Shown one piece after another: positions 1-7,511 of a DNA stretch of 11,884 bases (within the stretch, counting starts at the first letter, position 1; each line of letters opens with the position of its first letter). The position numbers and the translations under genes were made by a program. The notes under the pieces are model-generated. The model was not told the DNA's origin, did not search any database, and saw nothing but the letters and a program-made list of their open reading frames with translations. The stretch is from JBKDZL01 sp047971145 (lineage in GTDB: Bacteria; Bacillota_I; Bacilli_A; Erysipelotrichales; Erysipelotrichaceae), in contig JBKDZL010000016.1 of NCBI GenBank assembly GCA_047971145.1, positions 1-11,884 on the forward strand, in the 5' to 3' direction.

Positions 1-215
1 TAGCACAAGGTTTAGGTTTTCTAGCAGCTGCACTTTGTACTTTTGGTTCAACAATTGGTGCAGGTATTGCAGTTAGCTCCGCAGCATCTTCAGCAATTGG
101 TGCGATTAGTGAAAATGATGGAAACTTCGGTAAAGCTTTAATCTTTGTTGCCCTAGCTGAGGGTGTTGCGATTTATGGCTTATTGATTTCTATCTTGATT
201 ATTAATGCTCTTTAA
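1..215 (+). CDS. ntpK: V/A-type ATPase subunit K (proteolipid, c-ring), 3' part only
   Basis: This is the C-terminal 70 residues of the membrane proteolipid that forms the ion-translocating ring of a V/A-type ATPase. The gene starts left of the window; the frame runs from base 3 to the TAA at 213-215. The visible part is one helical hairpin: a small-residue helix with the GxGxG-like stretch STIGAGIAV, a polar loop (ISENDGNFGKAL), and a second helix with the ion-binding glutamate in VALAEGVAIYGLL. Whether the whole protein has one hairpin or two cannot be seen. The glutamate is present, but polar residues that bind Na+ in the Enterococcus hirae homologue appear to be missing (see findings). 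Its position directly before subunit F confirms the assignment. Confidence 0.92.
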   Translation, partial: AQGLGFLAAALCTFGSTIGAGIAVSSAASSAIGAISENDGNFGKALIFVALAEGVAIYGLLISILIINAL

Positions 216-225
216 TCTTTAAAAA

Positions 226-534
226 ATGAAGATATTCTTGATAAGTGATAATACTGATACAGCCATGGGGCTAAGACTTGCTGGGATTGAATCAGTGGTT
301 GTTCATAAAAGAGAAGAAATGCTAGAAAAATTGGAAGAGTTAATTAGCGCTAATGAAATAGGTGTTATTTTACTAACGACTAAAGCAATACACTTAGCAC
401 CCAAGGAAATAGCGGATTTTAAATTAAATTTAAGCAAACCATTGATTTGTGAAATTCCTGATCGCCATGGTTCAGCAAAAATTGGTGAACAAATAAACCA
501 ATATATTTCTGATGCGATTGGAATAAAGATTTAG
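226..534 (+). CDS. ntpG: V/A-type ATPase subunit F (central stalk)
   Basis: Subunit F is a small soluble protein of the central rotor that binds subunit D and helps couple ATP turnover in the A3B3 head to ring rotation. The product is 102 residues, the usual length of the family. It begins with a beta strand (MKIFLISD) followed by GLRLAGI at residues 15-21, the typical N-terminal signature. The gene lies 10 nt after the stop of subunit K. No clear Shine-Dalgarno sequence precedes the ATG, so translation is probably coupled to the upstream gene. The symbol follows the E. hirae ntp naming, where this subunit is NtpG; archaeal-style naming calls it AtpF. Confidence 0.9.
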   Translation: MKIFLISDNTDTAMGLRLAGIESVVVHKREEMLEKLEELISANEIGVILLTTKAIHLAPKEIADFKLNLSKPLICEIPDRHGSAKIGEQINQYISDAIGIKI

Positions 535-547
535 TGAGGTAAAAAAT

Positions 548-1141
548 ATGAGAAAAAGTGAGAGATTTGCTAGTTTAAAAAATGAAATTGAAGAAGCTAG
601 AAAAATCAAAATTGAGAATATTGAGAAAGCCTATAATCGTTATTATGATAAAGAAGTTGACACTTTTAAAGTGGATTTAAATAATAAGATTAAAGCTTTT
701 CTAATATCTGAGGAGAAGCGCTTAGAGCGAGAAATGATTAAAGAAAAAGCTAATCAGGAGTATTTGATTAGAAGTGCAGTTATTGATCATCGGCAAACTT
801 GGATTGAAAAATTATTTGCTGAGTTAGAGGAAAAAATAATTGAATTCGCTAAATCAAATGATTATTCTAAGTGGTTGGTTGCTAAAGTTGAATCAGTAAT
901 AGCTGATGGTTTTGATGTTGGAACTATTCAGGCAAATTCTCACGATTTATCTATTTTAAAGAGCATAATTAAGAAGAATAATTTATTAAGTGAAAAAAAA
1001 GAAATGATTGGTGGTTTTATTATTATAAATAAAGCTAATAATGAGGCTATTAATTCTACTTTTGAAGACTTAATTCAAGAACAAAAACAATATTTTTTAG
1101 AAACCTATAAACTATTGATTAACACTGAAGGAGATAAGTAA
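548..1141 (+). CDS. ntpE: V/A-type ATPase subunit E (peripheral stalk)
   Basis: Subunit E forms the peripheral stator stalk that holds the catalytic head still against the rotor. The 197-residue product has the family's design: a long, highly charged N-terminal half rich in Lys, Glu and Ile (about residues 1-105), expected to be a coiled coil, then a smaller globular C-terminal half. Sequence conservation in this family is low, so the call rests on length, coiled-coil character and its place between subunits F and A. A GAGG motif at 536-539 gives a good ribosome-binding site. The stop codon overlaps the start of subunit A by one base (TAATG). The stator partner (G/H-type small subunit) is not in view. 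Confidence 0.85.
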   Translation: MRKSERFASLKNEIEEARKIKIENIEKAYNRYYDKEVDTFKVDLNNKIKAFLISEEKRLEREMIKEKANQEYLIRSAVIDHRQTWIEKLFAELEEKIIEFAKSNDYSKWLVAKVESVIADGFDVGTIQANSHDLSILKSIIKKNNLLSEKKEMIGGFIIINKANNEAINSTFEDLIQEQKQYFLETYKLLINTEGDK

Positions 1142-2889
1142 TGAAGAATTTAATTTATTCTATTAATGGACCAGTTGTTAAAGTTAAAGATACTACTGAT
1201 TTCTCGATGATGGAAATGGTTTGGGTTGGTCATAAAAAAATCATGGGTGAGGTTATTTCCGTTAATGATGAATTTACAACTATTCAGGTCTATGAGTCAA
1301 CTACAGGAATTTCAGTTGGTGAGGAAGTTGTTGGCTCTAAAGAACAGTTATGTGCTAATTTAGGACCTGGCATTTTGACTAATATTTTTGATGGAATTTT
1401 GCGTCCTTTAAGAGAGATTGAAAAAGAAGATGGTCCTTTTATTCAAAGTGGTAAGTTGCATTTTACTTTAGATGAAACTAAGAAATGGGACATCGATATC
1501 AAAGTGAAAAAAGGTGATATTATCAAGAGTGGAGATATTTATGCTACCACACCTGAGACTAGTGTGATTGAGCATCGTTTTATTGTTCCTAGTGATATTG
1601 ATGGTACAGTAATAGAAGCTCTTAGCTCTGGCAAATATCAAGTACATGATGTTATTGTGCGAGTAAAGATGGCTGATAATAGTATTGTTGAACTGAGTTT
1701 AGTTCAACGTTGGCCAATTAAAAATCCTCGCCCAATTAAAAAACATTTGGGCATTAATCGACCTTTAGTTACAGGACAAAGAGTTATTGATACTTTCTTT
1801 CCGGTTGCCAAGGGTGGTGCTGCAGCAATTCCAGGTGGTTTTGGTACTGGTAAAACTATGACTCAGCACCAATTAGCTAAATGGTGTGATGCGGATATTA
1901 TTATTTATGTTGGTTGTGGTGAGCGTGGTAATGAAATGTCACAAGTATTAGAAGAATTTTCTGATTTAGTAGACCCTAAGAGTGGCAAGTCTTTATTAGA
2001 GCGTACTGTTTTAATTGCTAATACTTCTAATATGCCCGTTGCTGCTCGTGAGGCTAGTATTTATACTGGTGTTACTTTGGCTGAGTATTATCGTGATATG
2101 GGCTATCATGTGGCAATGATGGCTGATTCAACATCTCGCTGGGCTGAGGCGCTGCGTGAGATTAGTGGTCGCTTAGAGGAAATGCCAGCTGAGGAAGGTT
2201 TTCCAGCTTATCTACCATCAAGAATTGCTCAGTTTTATGAGCGTAGTGGCTATGTTCAAACATTAAATGGAGCTGAAGGTTCTGTTACTTTAATTGGAGC
2301 TGTTTCTCCACAGGGTGCAGACTTTTCTGAGCCAGTAACTCAAAATACTAAGCGCTTTGTTAGAACCTTTTGGGCCTTAGATAAATCATTAGCCTATGCC
2401 AGACATTATCCTGCGATTAACTGGATGGATTCTTATAGTGAGTATCACTATGATTTGCTAGATTGGTTTAAAGAGCATGTTGATCCTAGTTTTCCAGATT
2501 TAAAAGTTAAAATGATGCAGATTTTACAAAAAGAAGACGAATTAAATGAAATCGCAAAATTAGTTGGAACAGATGTTCTGCCAGAGGATCAAAAATTAAT
2601 TATGGAAATTGCTAAAGTAATCAGAGTTGGTTATCTTCAACAAAATGCTTTTCATAAAGAAGATACTTTTGTTACTTATGAAAAACAATTCTTAATGTTA
2701 AAAACTATTTGGTATTTATATGAAAAAGCTGGCGAATTAATTGCAAATAGAATACCAGTTAGTTTAATGGTTAAAACTGGTGTCTTTGATTTATTAAATA
2801 AGATTAAATATGATATTGCGAATAACCAATTGGAAAAGTTAAAAACTTATCCTGAGACAATTGACAAAATGTTAGAGAGTATAGATTAG
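1141..2889 (+). CDS. ntpA: V/A-type ATPase catalytic subunit A
   Basis: Subunit A binds and hydrolyses (or synthesises) ATP in the soluble A3B3 head. The 582-residue length is normal. An N-terminal beta-barrel is followed by the 'non-homologous' insertion typical of V/A-type A subunits (about residues 110-190). The P-loop is GGFGTGKT at 232-239, with K238 and T239. The GERGNE motif at 260-265 supplies the catalytic glutamate (E261). The Walker B-containing stretch VAMMADSTSRWAEALRE lies at 324-340. The P-loop reads GGFGTGKT where many homologues have GPFGxGKT; the nucleotide-binding residues are intact. A GGAG motif at 1130-1133 drives translation. Sequence and context make this a confident call. 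Confidence 0.98.
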   Translation: MKNLIYSINGPVVKVKDTTDFSMMEMVWVGHKKIMGEVISVNDEFTTIQVYESTTGISVGEEVVGSKEQLCANLGPGILTNIFDGILRPLREIEKEDGPFIQSGKLHFTLDETKKWDIDIKVKKGDIIKSGDIYATTPETSVIEHRFIVPSDIDGTVIEALSSGKYQVHDVIVRVKMADNSIVELSLVQRWPIKNPRPIKKHLGINRPLVTGQRVIDTFFPVAKGGAAAIPGGFGTGKTMTQHQLAKWCDADIIIYVGCGERGNEMSQVLEEFSDLVDPKSGKSLLERTVLIANTSNMPVAAREASIYTGVTLAEYYRDMGYHVAMMADSTSRWAEALREISGRLEEMPAEEGFPAYLPSRIAQFYERSGYVQTLNGAEGSVTLIGAVSPQGADFSEPVTQNTKRFVRTFWALDKSLAYARHYPAINWMDSYSEYHYDLLDWFKEHVDPSFPDLKVKMMQILQKEDELNEIAKLVGTDVLPEDQKLIMEIAKVIRVGYLQQNAFHKEDTFVTYEKQFLMLKTIWYLYEKAGELIANRIPVSLMVKTGVFDLLNKIKYDIANNQLEKLKTYPETIDKMLESID

Positions 2890-2900
2890 GAGGAACTATC

Positions 2901-4343
2901 ATGAAAAAACAATATTTAGGTTTAAAAGATATTAATGGTTCCTTAGTTATTCTGGATAATGTTCAGGATGCTTTCTTTGAGGAAGTAGTAGAATTTGAAA
3001 TAAGTAATGGCGAGAAAAGACGTGGTAGGGTTATTGCCTTAGAAGGTGATAAGTGTATTGTCCAAGTCTTTGAGGGGACAGCTAATTTATCACAAGTAAA
3101 TACTAAAACCTCACTGACTGGTCGTCCAATGGAAATTGGTTTATCAGAAGAAATTGCCGGTCGCATTTTTAATGGTAGTGGTCAATTGATTGACAACTTA
3201 CCAGACATTTTTGTTGAAGTAAGAAGAGATATCAATGGGGCACCATTGAATCCCGTCTCAAGAAAATATCCTCGTAAGTATATTAATACTGGTATTTCTG
3301 CCATTGATGGCTTAAATACTCTAATTAGAGGGCAAAAATTACCGATATTCTCTGGCTCGGGCTTACCTCATAATGAAATCGCAGCCCAAATTGTTCGACA
3401 AGCTAAAATAACTGATGGTGATGAGGATAATTTAGCCATTGTATTTGCGGCAATGGGAGTTAAACAAGATGTTGCCCAATATTTCCAAAAGTCTTTTCAA
3501 GAAGCTGGAGTTATGAGTAAGGTTACCATGTTTGTCAATTTAGCTAATGATCCAATAATAGAGAGAATATTAACACCAAGATGTGCCCTTAGCGCAGCGG
3601 AGTATTTAGCTTTTGATAAGGGTAAGCAAGTCTTAGTTATTATGACAGATATGACAGCATATTGTGAGGCCTTGCGTGAGTTTAGTAGCTCTAAAGGAGA
3701 AATTCCTGGTCGTAAGGGTTATCCTGGTTATTTATACTCGGATTTATCTTCTTTGTATGAGCGTGCTGGTATTATTGAGGGTAGAGAAGGTTCTCTAACT
3801 CAATTACCGATTTTAACTATGCCTAATGATGATATTACTCATCCAGTTCCTGATTTGACCGGTTATATTACTGAGGGACAAATTAGTTTGGATCGTAATT
3901 TATCTAAGTTAAACATTTTTCCACCAGTGGCAGTACTTCCATCTTTGTCTCGTTTAATGAAGGATGGTATCGGTGAGGGCTTTACTAGAGCTGATCATCA
4001 GCCTTTGGCTAACCAATTATTCGCAGCTTATGCCAAAGTACAAGAGGCTAGAGCTTTAGCTGGCGTTATTGGTGAGGATGATTTAACTATTGATGATCAA
4101 TTTTATATGGCCTTTGGGCGTTTATTTGAAGAGTTCTATGTTGGACAGGGACAAAGTGTAAACAGAGATATCTTAGAAACTTTAGAATTGGGATGGAACT
4201 TATTATCACTAATGCCGAAGAACTTATTAGATAGATTAGATGATGAGTTAATTGAGAAATATCACAATAAAGAAAGTGCTCTGAATTATTTTACCATCAC
4301 TCTTAAAAAAGAATTAGATTTAATCTTTACCAAGGAGCAATAA
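2901..4343 (+). CDS. ntpB: V/A-type ATPase subunit B (non-catalytic)
   Basis: Subunit B alternates with subunit A in the ATPase head and completes the catalytic sites at the A-B interface. The product has 480 residues, close to the family norm. As expected for the non-catalytic subunit, the Walker A lysine is absent: the equivalent loop reads FSGSGLPHNE at 150-159. The conserved segment PSLSRLMKDGIGEGFTRADH at 347-366 carries R351, which corresponds by position to the arginine finger that reaches into the A-subunit site. The gene starts 11 nt after subunit A, with a strong AGGAGG site at about 2889-2893, and is followed after one base by subunit D. Confidence 0.98.
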   Translation: MKKQYLGLKDINGSLVILDNVQDAFFEEVVEFEISNGEKRRGRVIALEGDKCIVQVFEGTANLSQVNTKTSLTGRPMEIGLSEEIAGRIFNGSGQLIDNLPDIFVEVRRDINGAPLNPVSRKYPRKYINTGISAIDGLNTLIRGQKLPIFSGSGLPHNEIAAQIVRQAKITDGDEDNLAIVFAAMGVKQDVAQYFQKSFQEAGVMSKVTMFVNLANDPIIERILTPRCALSAAEYLAFDKGKQVLVIMTDMTAYCEALREFSSSKGEIPGRKGYPGYLYSDLSSLYERAGIIEGREGSLTQLPILTMPNDDITHPVPDLTGYITEGQISLDRNLSKLNIFPPVAVLPSLSRLMKDGIGEGFTRADHQPLANQLFAAYAKVQEARALAGVIGEDDLTIDDQFYMAFGRLFEEFYVGQGQSVNRDILETLELGWNLLSLMPKNLLDRLDDELIEKYHNKESALNYFTITLKKELDLIFTKEQ

Positions 4344-4344
4344 A

Positions 4345-4944
4345 ATGGCAAAGCTAGTCGCAACCAAAGGCAATCTTTTAGCGCTTAAACAATCTTTGAA
4401 ATTTGCCAAAAATGGTTTTGAATTATTAGATAGAAAAAGAAATGTTTTGATAAAAGAAATGATGAGCTTAAATGAGCAAGTACAAAAAATCAGATATAAA
4501 ATTGTTGAAAAGTATCAAGAAGCTTACGATCACTTAGAAGATACCAATATTTCTCTGGGAGTTATTGAGGATATTGCTGAATCAATAGCTATAGAAAATA
4601 GCGTAAAAATCACTTATCGTAGTATTATGGGGGTAGAAATCCCTAATGTCATTATTGATGATGCGGATTTAAGATTGGAGTATGGCTTTGAGTTTACTAA
4701 CTCCCGCTTTGATCAAACATATATTTTATTTAGTGAAGTTAAAGCTTTGACTATCGCTTTAGTGGAAGTAGATACAAGTTTATATCGTTTAGCTAATGCT
4801 ATTAGAAAGACCCAAAAAAGAGCGAATGCCCTTAAAAATATTTCAATTCCTAGTATGGAAGAAAATATTAAATTTATTAATGATTCTTTAGAAGAAAAAG
4901 AAAGAGAAGAATTCATTAGATTAAAAATGATTAAAAAAAGGTAA
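4345..4944 (+). CDS. ntpD: V/A-type ATPase subunit D (rotor shaft)
   Basis: Subunit D is the central shaft that turns inside the A3B3 head, equivalent in role to gamma of F-type ATPases. The 199-residue product has the expected two long helical ends: N-terminal helices from about residue 10 to 75 and C-terminal helices from about 130 to 195, with a short globular part between. The conserved N-terminal stretch TKGNLLALKQSLKFAKNG (8-25) and the helical C-terminal segment IRKTQKRANAL (152-162) fit the family. An AAGGAG motif just upstream serves as ribosome-binding site, and the gene begins one base after the stop of subunit B. A terminator starts at its stop codon, so it is the last gene of the operon. 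Confidence 0.95.
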   Translation: MAKLVATKGNLLALKQSLKFAKNGFELLDRKRNVLIKEMMSLNEQVQKIRYKIVEKYQEAYDHLEDTNISLGVIEDIAESIAIENSVKITYRSIMGVEIPNVIIDDADLRLEYGFEFTNSRFDQTYILFSEVKALTIALVEVDTSLYRLANAIRKTQKRANALKNISIPSMEENIKFINDSLEEKEREEFIRLKMIKKR

Positions 4945-4975
4945 ACAGATTTCTTAAATGAAATCTGTTTTTAGT
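4943..4975 (+). terminator. Rho-independent terminator of the V/A-type ATPase operon
   Basis: A perfect 10-bp stem is formed by AAACAGATTT (4943-4952) and AAATCTGTTT (4961-4970), with an 8-base loop and a short T-rich tail. It starts inside the stop codon of the subunit D gene and ends the operon before rel. Confidence 0.85.
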
Positions 4976-5004
4976 TATTATTGTAATCCTCTAATATTAG
5001 ATAA

Positions 5005-5033
5005 TTGTCAAAAACAAACAAAAGATTTATAAT
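5005..5033 (+). promoter_or_regulatory. Sigma-A-type promoter of rel, start site on the ATG
   Basis: A TTGTCA -35 box (5005-5010) and a perfect TATAAT -10 box (5028-5033) are separated by exactly 17 bases. The expected +1 lies seven bases past the -10 box, at 5040, which is the A of the rel start codon. This predicts an mRNA with no 5' leader. Confidence 0.75.
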
Positions 5034-5039
5034 TAGTAT

Positions 5040-7235
5040 ATGGCTAGTCTAAATAAAATAGATAAAGATTTTTTTTATCAAGAAGTTCATAAATATATCA
5101 AAGATAAACAAGCTTTAGAATTAATAGAAAAAGCTTATCTTTATGCTGAAGATAAACATAAAGAACAGATTCGTAAAAGTGGTGAACCTTATTTTATTCA
5201 TGTCTTAAATGTCGCTTATATTTTAGCTACTCTGAGGGTTGGACCTAGCACAATTGCAGCCGGCTTATTACATGATAGTATTGAAGATTGTGGTATTACT
5301 CTTGAAGATTTAAAAACCGATTTTAATGAGGATATTGCGACCATTGTTGAGAGTGTTTCTAAAATCAAACAATTAAAATTTGCCGATGAAAATGAATATT
5401 TAGCTAGTAATCACAGAAAAATATTTATTGCCATGGCAAAAGATATAAGAGTTATTTTGGTTAAATTAGTTGATCGCTTACACAATATTAGAACCTTAGA
5501 ATATCAAAATCCGATTAAGCAACAAAAAATAGCGAGAGAAACTTTAGAAGTCTATGCTCCAATTGCCCATCGCTTAGGTCTTAGCGCCATTAAAAACGAA
5601 TTAGAAGACAAGTGTTTTTACTATTTAAATCGTAAAAAGTATTATGAAATAGCTAATTTAGTAGAAAAGAAAAAGGTTGAGCGAGATGATCATATCAATC
5701 AATTAATTAAAGATATTTCTACTATTTTAAAAGAGCGTAATATTGAATTTAGAATCTTTGGCAGATCGAAACATTTATATAGTATCCATAAAAAAATGAG
5801 TACTAAATTTAAACGTTTTGAAGAAATATTGGATTTACAAGCCATCAGAATTGTTACGGAAACAGAAGTTAATTGTTATGAGATATTAGGATATATTCAT
5901 GCTAAATATCGCCCAATTCCTGGTAGATTAAAAGATTATATTGCCGTTCCCAAAATGAATATGTATCAATCATTACATACTACTATTGTTGCTACTGATG
6001 GTGATATTTATGAAATACAAATTAGAACTGAAGAAATGGATATGATCGCTGAAAATGGGGTGGCAGCTCATTGGCGGTATAAAGAAAATAAAACATATAA
6101 CCAAAAAGCTCAACAAAAAGAAATTGAAAATAAGCTTACTTGGTTTAAAGATTTGGCAACTATGACCTCAGATATTGAAGAAGATAGTGCTAAGGAATAT
6201 ATGGATGTTTTACAAAGTGATATTTTTAGTGCCAATGTTTATGTAATGACACCTAAGGGCCGAGTTATTGATTTACCACCTGGTTCTACTCCAATTGATT
6301 TTGCTTATCGCATTCATACTGATGTTGGCCATACCACAGTTGGAGCTATTGTTAATGGTAGTTTAGTGCCATTGAATACTAGTCTTAAGACGGGTGATGT
6401 TGTTCAAGTTAAAACCAATAAAAATAGTGCTGGTCCATCAGAAGACTGGTTAAAAATTGTTAAAACTAATCATGCAAAAAATAAAATTAGGCATTTTCAT
6501 AATGCTAAAGAAATCGAGCGTAAATCAGTATATGTTAGTAAAGGTGAAGCTTTATTAAAAGAAGAATTGAATAATAGAAATTTGGATTTAGCTTTGATGG
6601 ATAAAGATAATTTAAGCAAAATATATAATGAATTTACAGTTAGTAATTATCAAGATTTTATGTATGCTATTGCTAATAAAGCACTAACCACTAGTGCTGT
6701 GGCAGAGAAACTTGATCCTAGTAAGAAAAAGCCAATTATTGATTTTACTAAATTATTTAATAGTAATAAGCGTAAAGTTAAAAAATCTGATATTGGTGTA
6801 AGTGTGGCGGGTATTGATAGTATGATGATGTCCATGGCTAATTGTTGTAATCCAATTCCTGGTGATGATATTGTCGGTTATATTACTAAAGGCTCTGGTG
6901 TTAAAATTCATCGCTCAGATTGTTTAAATATTGAGAAAGAAAAAGCTCGCTTAATTTCTGCCCATTGGGAAGATGAATTAGATAATAATAGTAAATTTGA
7001 GTGTCGTCTAGTTATCTATGGTGATGATAGAAATTTCTTGTTAAGTGATTTAATTAATACAGTTTCTCAATTTAAAGCTGGAATGATTGGAGTAGATAGT
7101 AATCTTAATAAAGAAGATTTATCGGTTATTACCCATATGACACTAACTGTTAATAATAGTGAGCATTTAAGAATGGTTATGGCTAATTTGAAGAAAGTAA
7201 CATCAGTTAGAGCCGTCGAGCGAGTGAGTAATTAA
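5040..7235 (+). CDS. rel: Bifunctional (p)ppGpp synthetase/hydrolase, Rel/RSH family
   Basis: Rel makes and degrades the alarmone (p)ppGpp in response to amino-acid starvation sensed on the ribosome. The 731-residue protein has every domain of a long RSH. The HD hydrolase has H54, H78-D79, E82-D83, D145 and N149 present, so hydrolysis should work. In the synthetase domain, D265, the G-loop tyrosine Y309 and E325 are present, and the charge motif is RLKD at 296-299, the RxKD form of bifunctional Rel/SpoT rather than ExDD of RelA. A TGS domain follows (about 398-460), then a Cys-Cys zinc-finger-like region (C602-C603, after about 585) and a C-terminal ACT/RRM domain (about 653-729). No alternative start codon occurs in the first 30 codons, and no Shine-Dalgarno sequence precedes the ATG. 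The gene has its own promoter and follows the ATPase terminator. Confidence 0.97.
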   Translation: MASLNKIDKDFFYQEVHKYIKDKQALELIEKAYLYAEDKHKEQIRKSGEPYFIHVLNVAYILATLRVGPSTIAAGLLHDSIEDCGITLEDLKTDFNEDIATIVESVSKIKQLKFADENEYLASNHRKIFIAMAKDIRVILVKLVDRLHNIRTLEYQNPIKQQKIARETLEVYAPIAHRLGLSAIKNELEDKCFYYLNRKKYYEIANLVEKKKVERDDHINQLIKDISTILKERNIEFRIFGRSKHLYSIHKKMSTKFKRFEEILDLQAIRIVTETEVNCYEILGYIHAKYRPIPGRLKDYIAVPKMNMYQSLHTTIVATDGDIYEIQIRTEEMDMIAENGVAAHWRYKENKTYNQKAQQKEIENKLTWFKDLATMTSDIEEDSAKEYMDVLQSDIFSANVYVMTPKGRVIDLPPGSTPIDFAYRIHTDVGHTTVGAIVNGSLVPLNTSLKTGDVVQVKTNKNSAGPSEDWLKIVKTNHAKNKIRHFHNAKEIERKSVYVSKGEALLKEELNNRNLDLALMDKDNLSKIYNEFTVSNYQDFMYAIANKALTTSAVAEKLDPSKKKPIIDFTKLFNSNKRKVKKSDIGVSVAGIDSMMMSMANCCNPIPGDDIVGYITKGSGVKIHRSDCLNIEKEKARLISAHWEDELDNNSKFECRLVIYGDDRNFLLSDLINTVSQFKAGMIGVDSNLNKEDLSVITHMTLTVNNSEHLRMVMANLKKVTSVRAVERVSN

Positions 7236-7244
7236 TTACTCACT
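7223..7244. repeat. Perfect 22-bp palindrome across the rel stop codon, possible weak terminator
   Basis: The sequence AGTGAGTAATT followed directly by its reverse complement spans the last codons and stop (7233-7235) of rel. In RNA it would form a hairpin of about 9 bp with a tight AATT-type loop. No long T run follows, only the mixed TTAGATTCTTAAG. It may act as a weak terminator or an mRNA 3'-end stabiliser for rel; a protein-binding site is also possible. The role is undecided. Confidence 0.5.
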
Positions 7245-7262
7245 TAGATTCTTAAGTAATAA

Positions 7263-7290
7263 TTGATTTATCTGACTTCTATGCTATAAT
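7263..7290 (+). promoter_or_regulatory. Promoter of the hisS-aspS T-box transcript
   Basis: A perfect TATAAT at 7285-7290 is preceded by TGC, making an extended -10 (TGnTATAAT). A weaker -35 candidate TTGATT lies at 7263-7268 with a 16-base spacer. Transcription should begin near 7297, just before T-box stem I. Confidence 0.75.
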
Positions 7291-7299
7291 AAGTTAAAC

Positions 7300-7496
7300 C
7301 AATGATTGGAAGAGAATTAAGTTATATCTTCAGAGAGAAAGCAATGCTGAGAGCTTTCGTTCCCTGACTTAATGGTGACCTTCAATCGGTATTTTATTGA
7401 AATTAGTAGGTAAAATCGTAGAGCTGCGTTAAAGTATAGAGAAAAAATAAAGGTGGCACCACGCTTATTAGCGTCCTTGGGTGGTGCTTTTTTTGT
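7300..7496 (+). promoter_or_regulatory. T-box riboswitch, specifier GAC (Asp), controlling hisS-aspS
   Basis: This leader senses uncharged tRNA and lets transcription read through into hisS-aspS. Stem I base pairs ATTG/CAAT (7305-7308 with 7383-7386) and AAG/CTT (7310-7312 with 7380-7382). Above the specifier loop, ATTAAGT (7316-7322) pairs with ACTTAAT (7367-7373). A distal arm GAAAGC/GCTTTC (7337-7342 with 7353-7358) holds the typical AATGCTGAGA loop. The 3' strand of the specifier loop is GGTGAC (7374-7379), with GAC (Asp) at 7377-7379; no His codon is found there. The T-box sequence AGGTGGCACCACG is at 7451-7463, and its UGGC pairs with an acceptor end GCCA, matching tRNA-Asp (discriminator G) rather than bacterial tRNA-His (discriminator C). 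The element class is certain; the Asp reading is well supported. Confidence 0.95.
7450..7494 (+). terminator. T-box terminator / antiterminator switch
   Basis: Two exclusive folds are visible. In the antiterminator, AAGG (7450-7453) pairs with CCTT (7475-7478) and ACGC (7461-7464) with GCGT (7471-7474), leaving the 7-base bulge TGGCACC that accepts the tRNA 3' end. In the terminator, GCACCAC (7456-7462) pairs with GTGGTGC (7481-7487), followed by seven T residues at 7488-7494. Confidence 0.93.
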
Positions 7497-7511
7497 TTTT
7501 AAGGAGGTAAT

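Noticed and set aside
2963..3166. Minus-strand open frame inside the ATPase B subunit gene
   Set aside because: It is the complement of a well-conserved coding region, without its own ribosome-binding site or recognisable domain. The same applies to 4713-4916 and 6650-6835.
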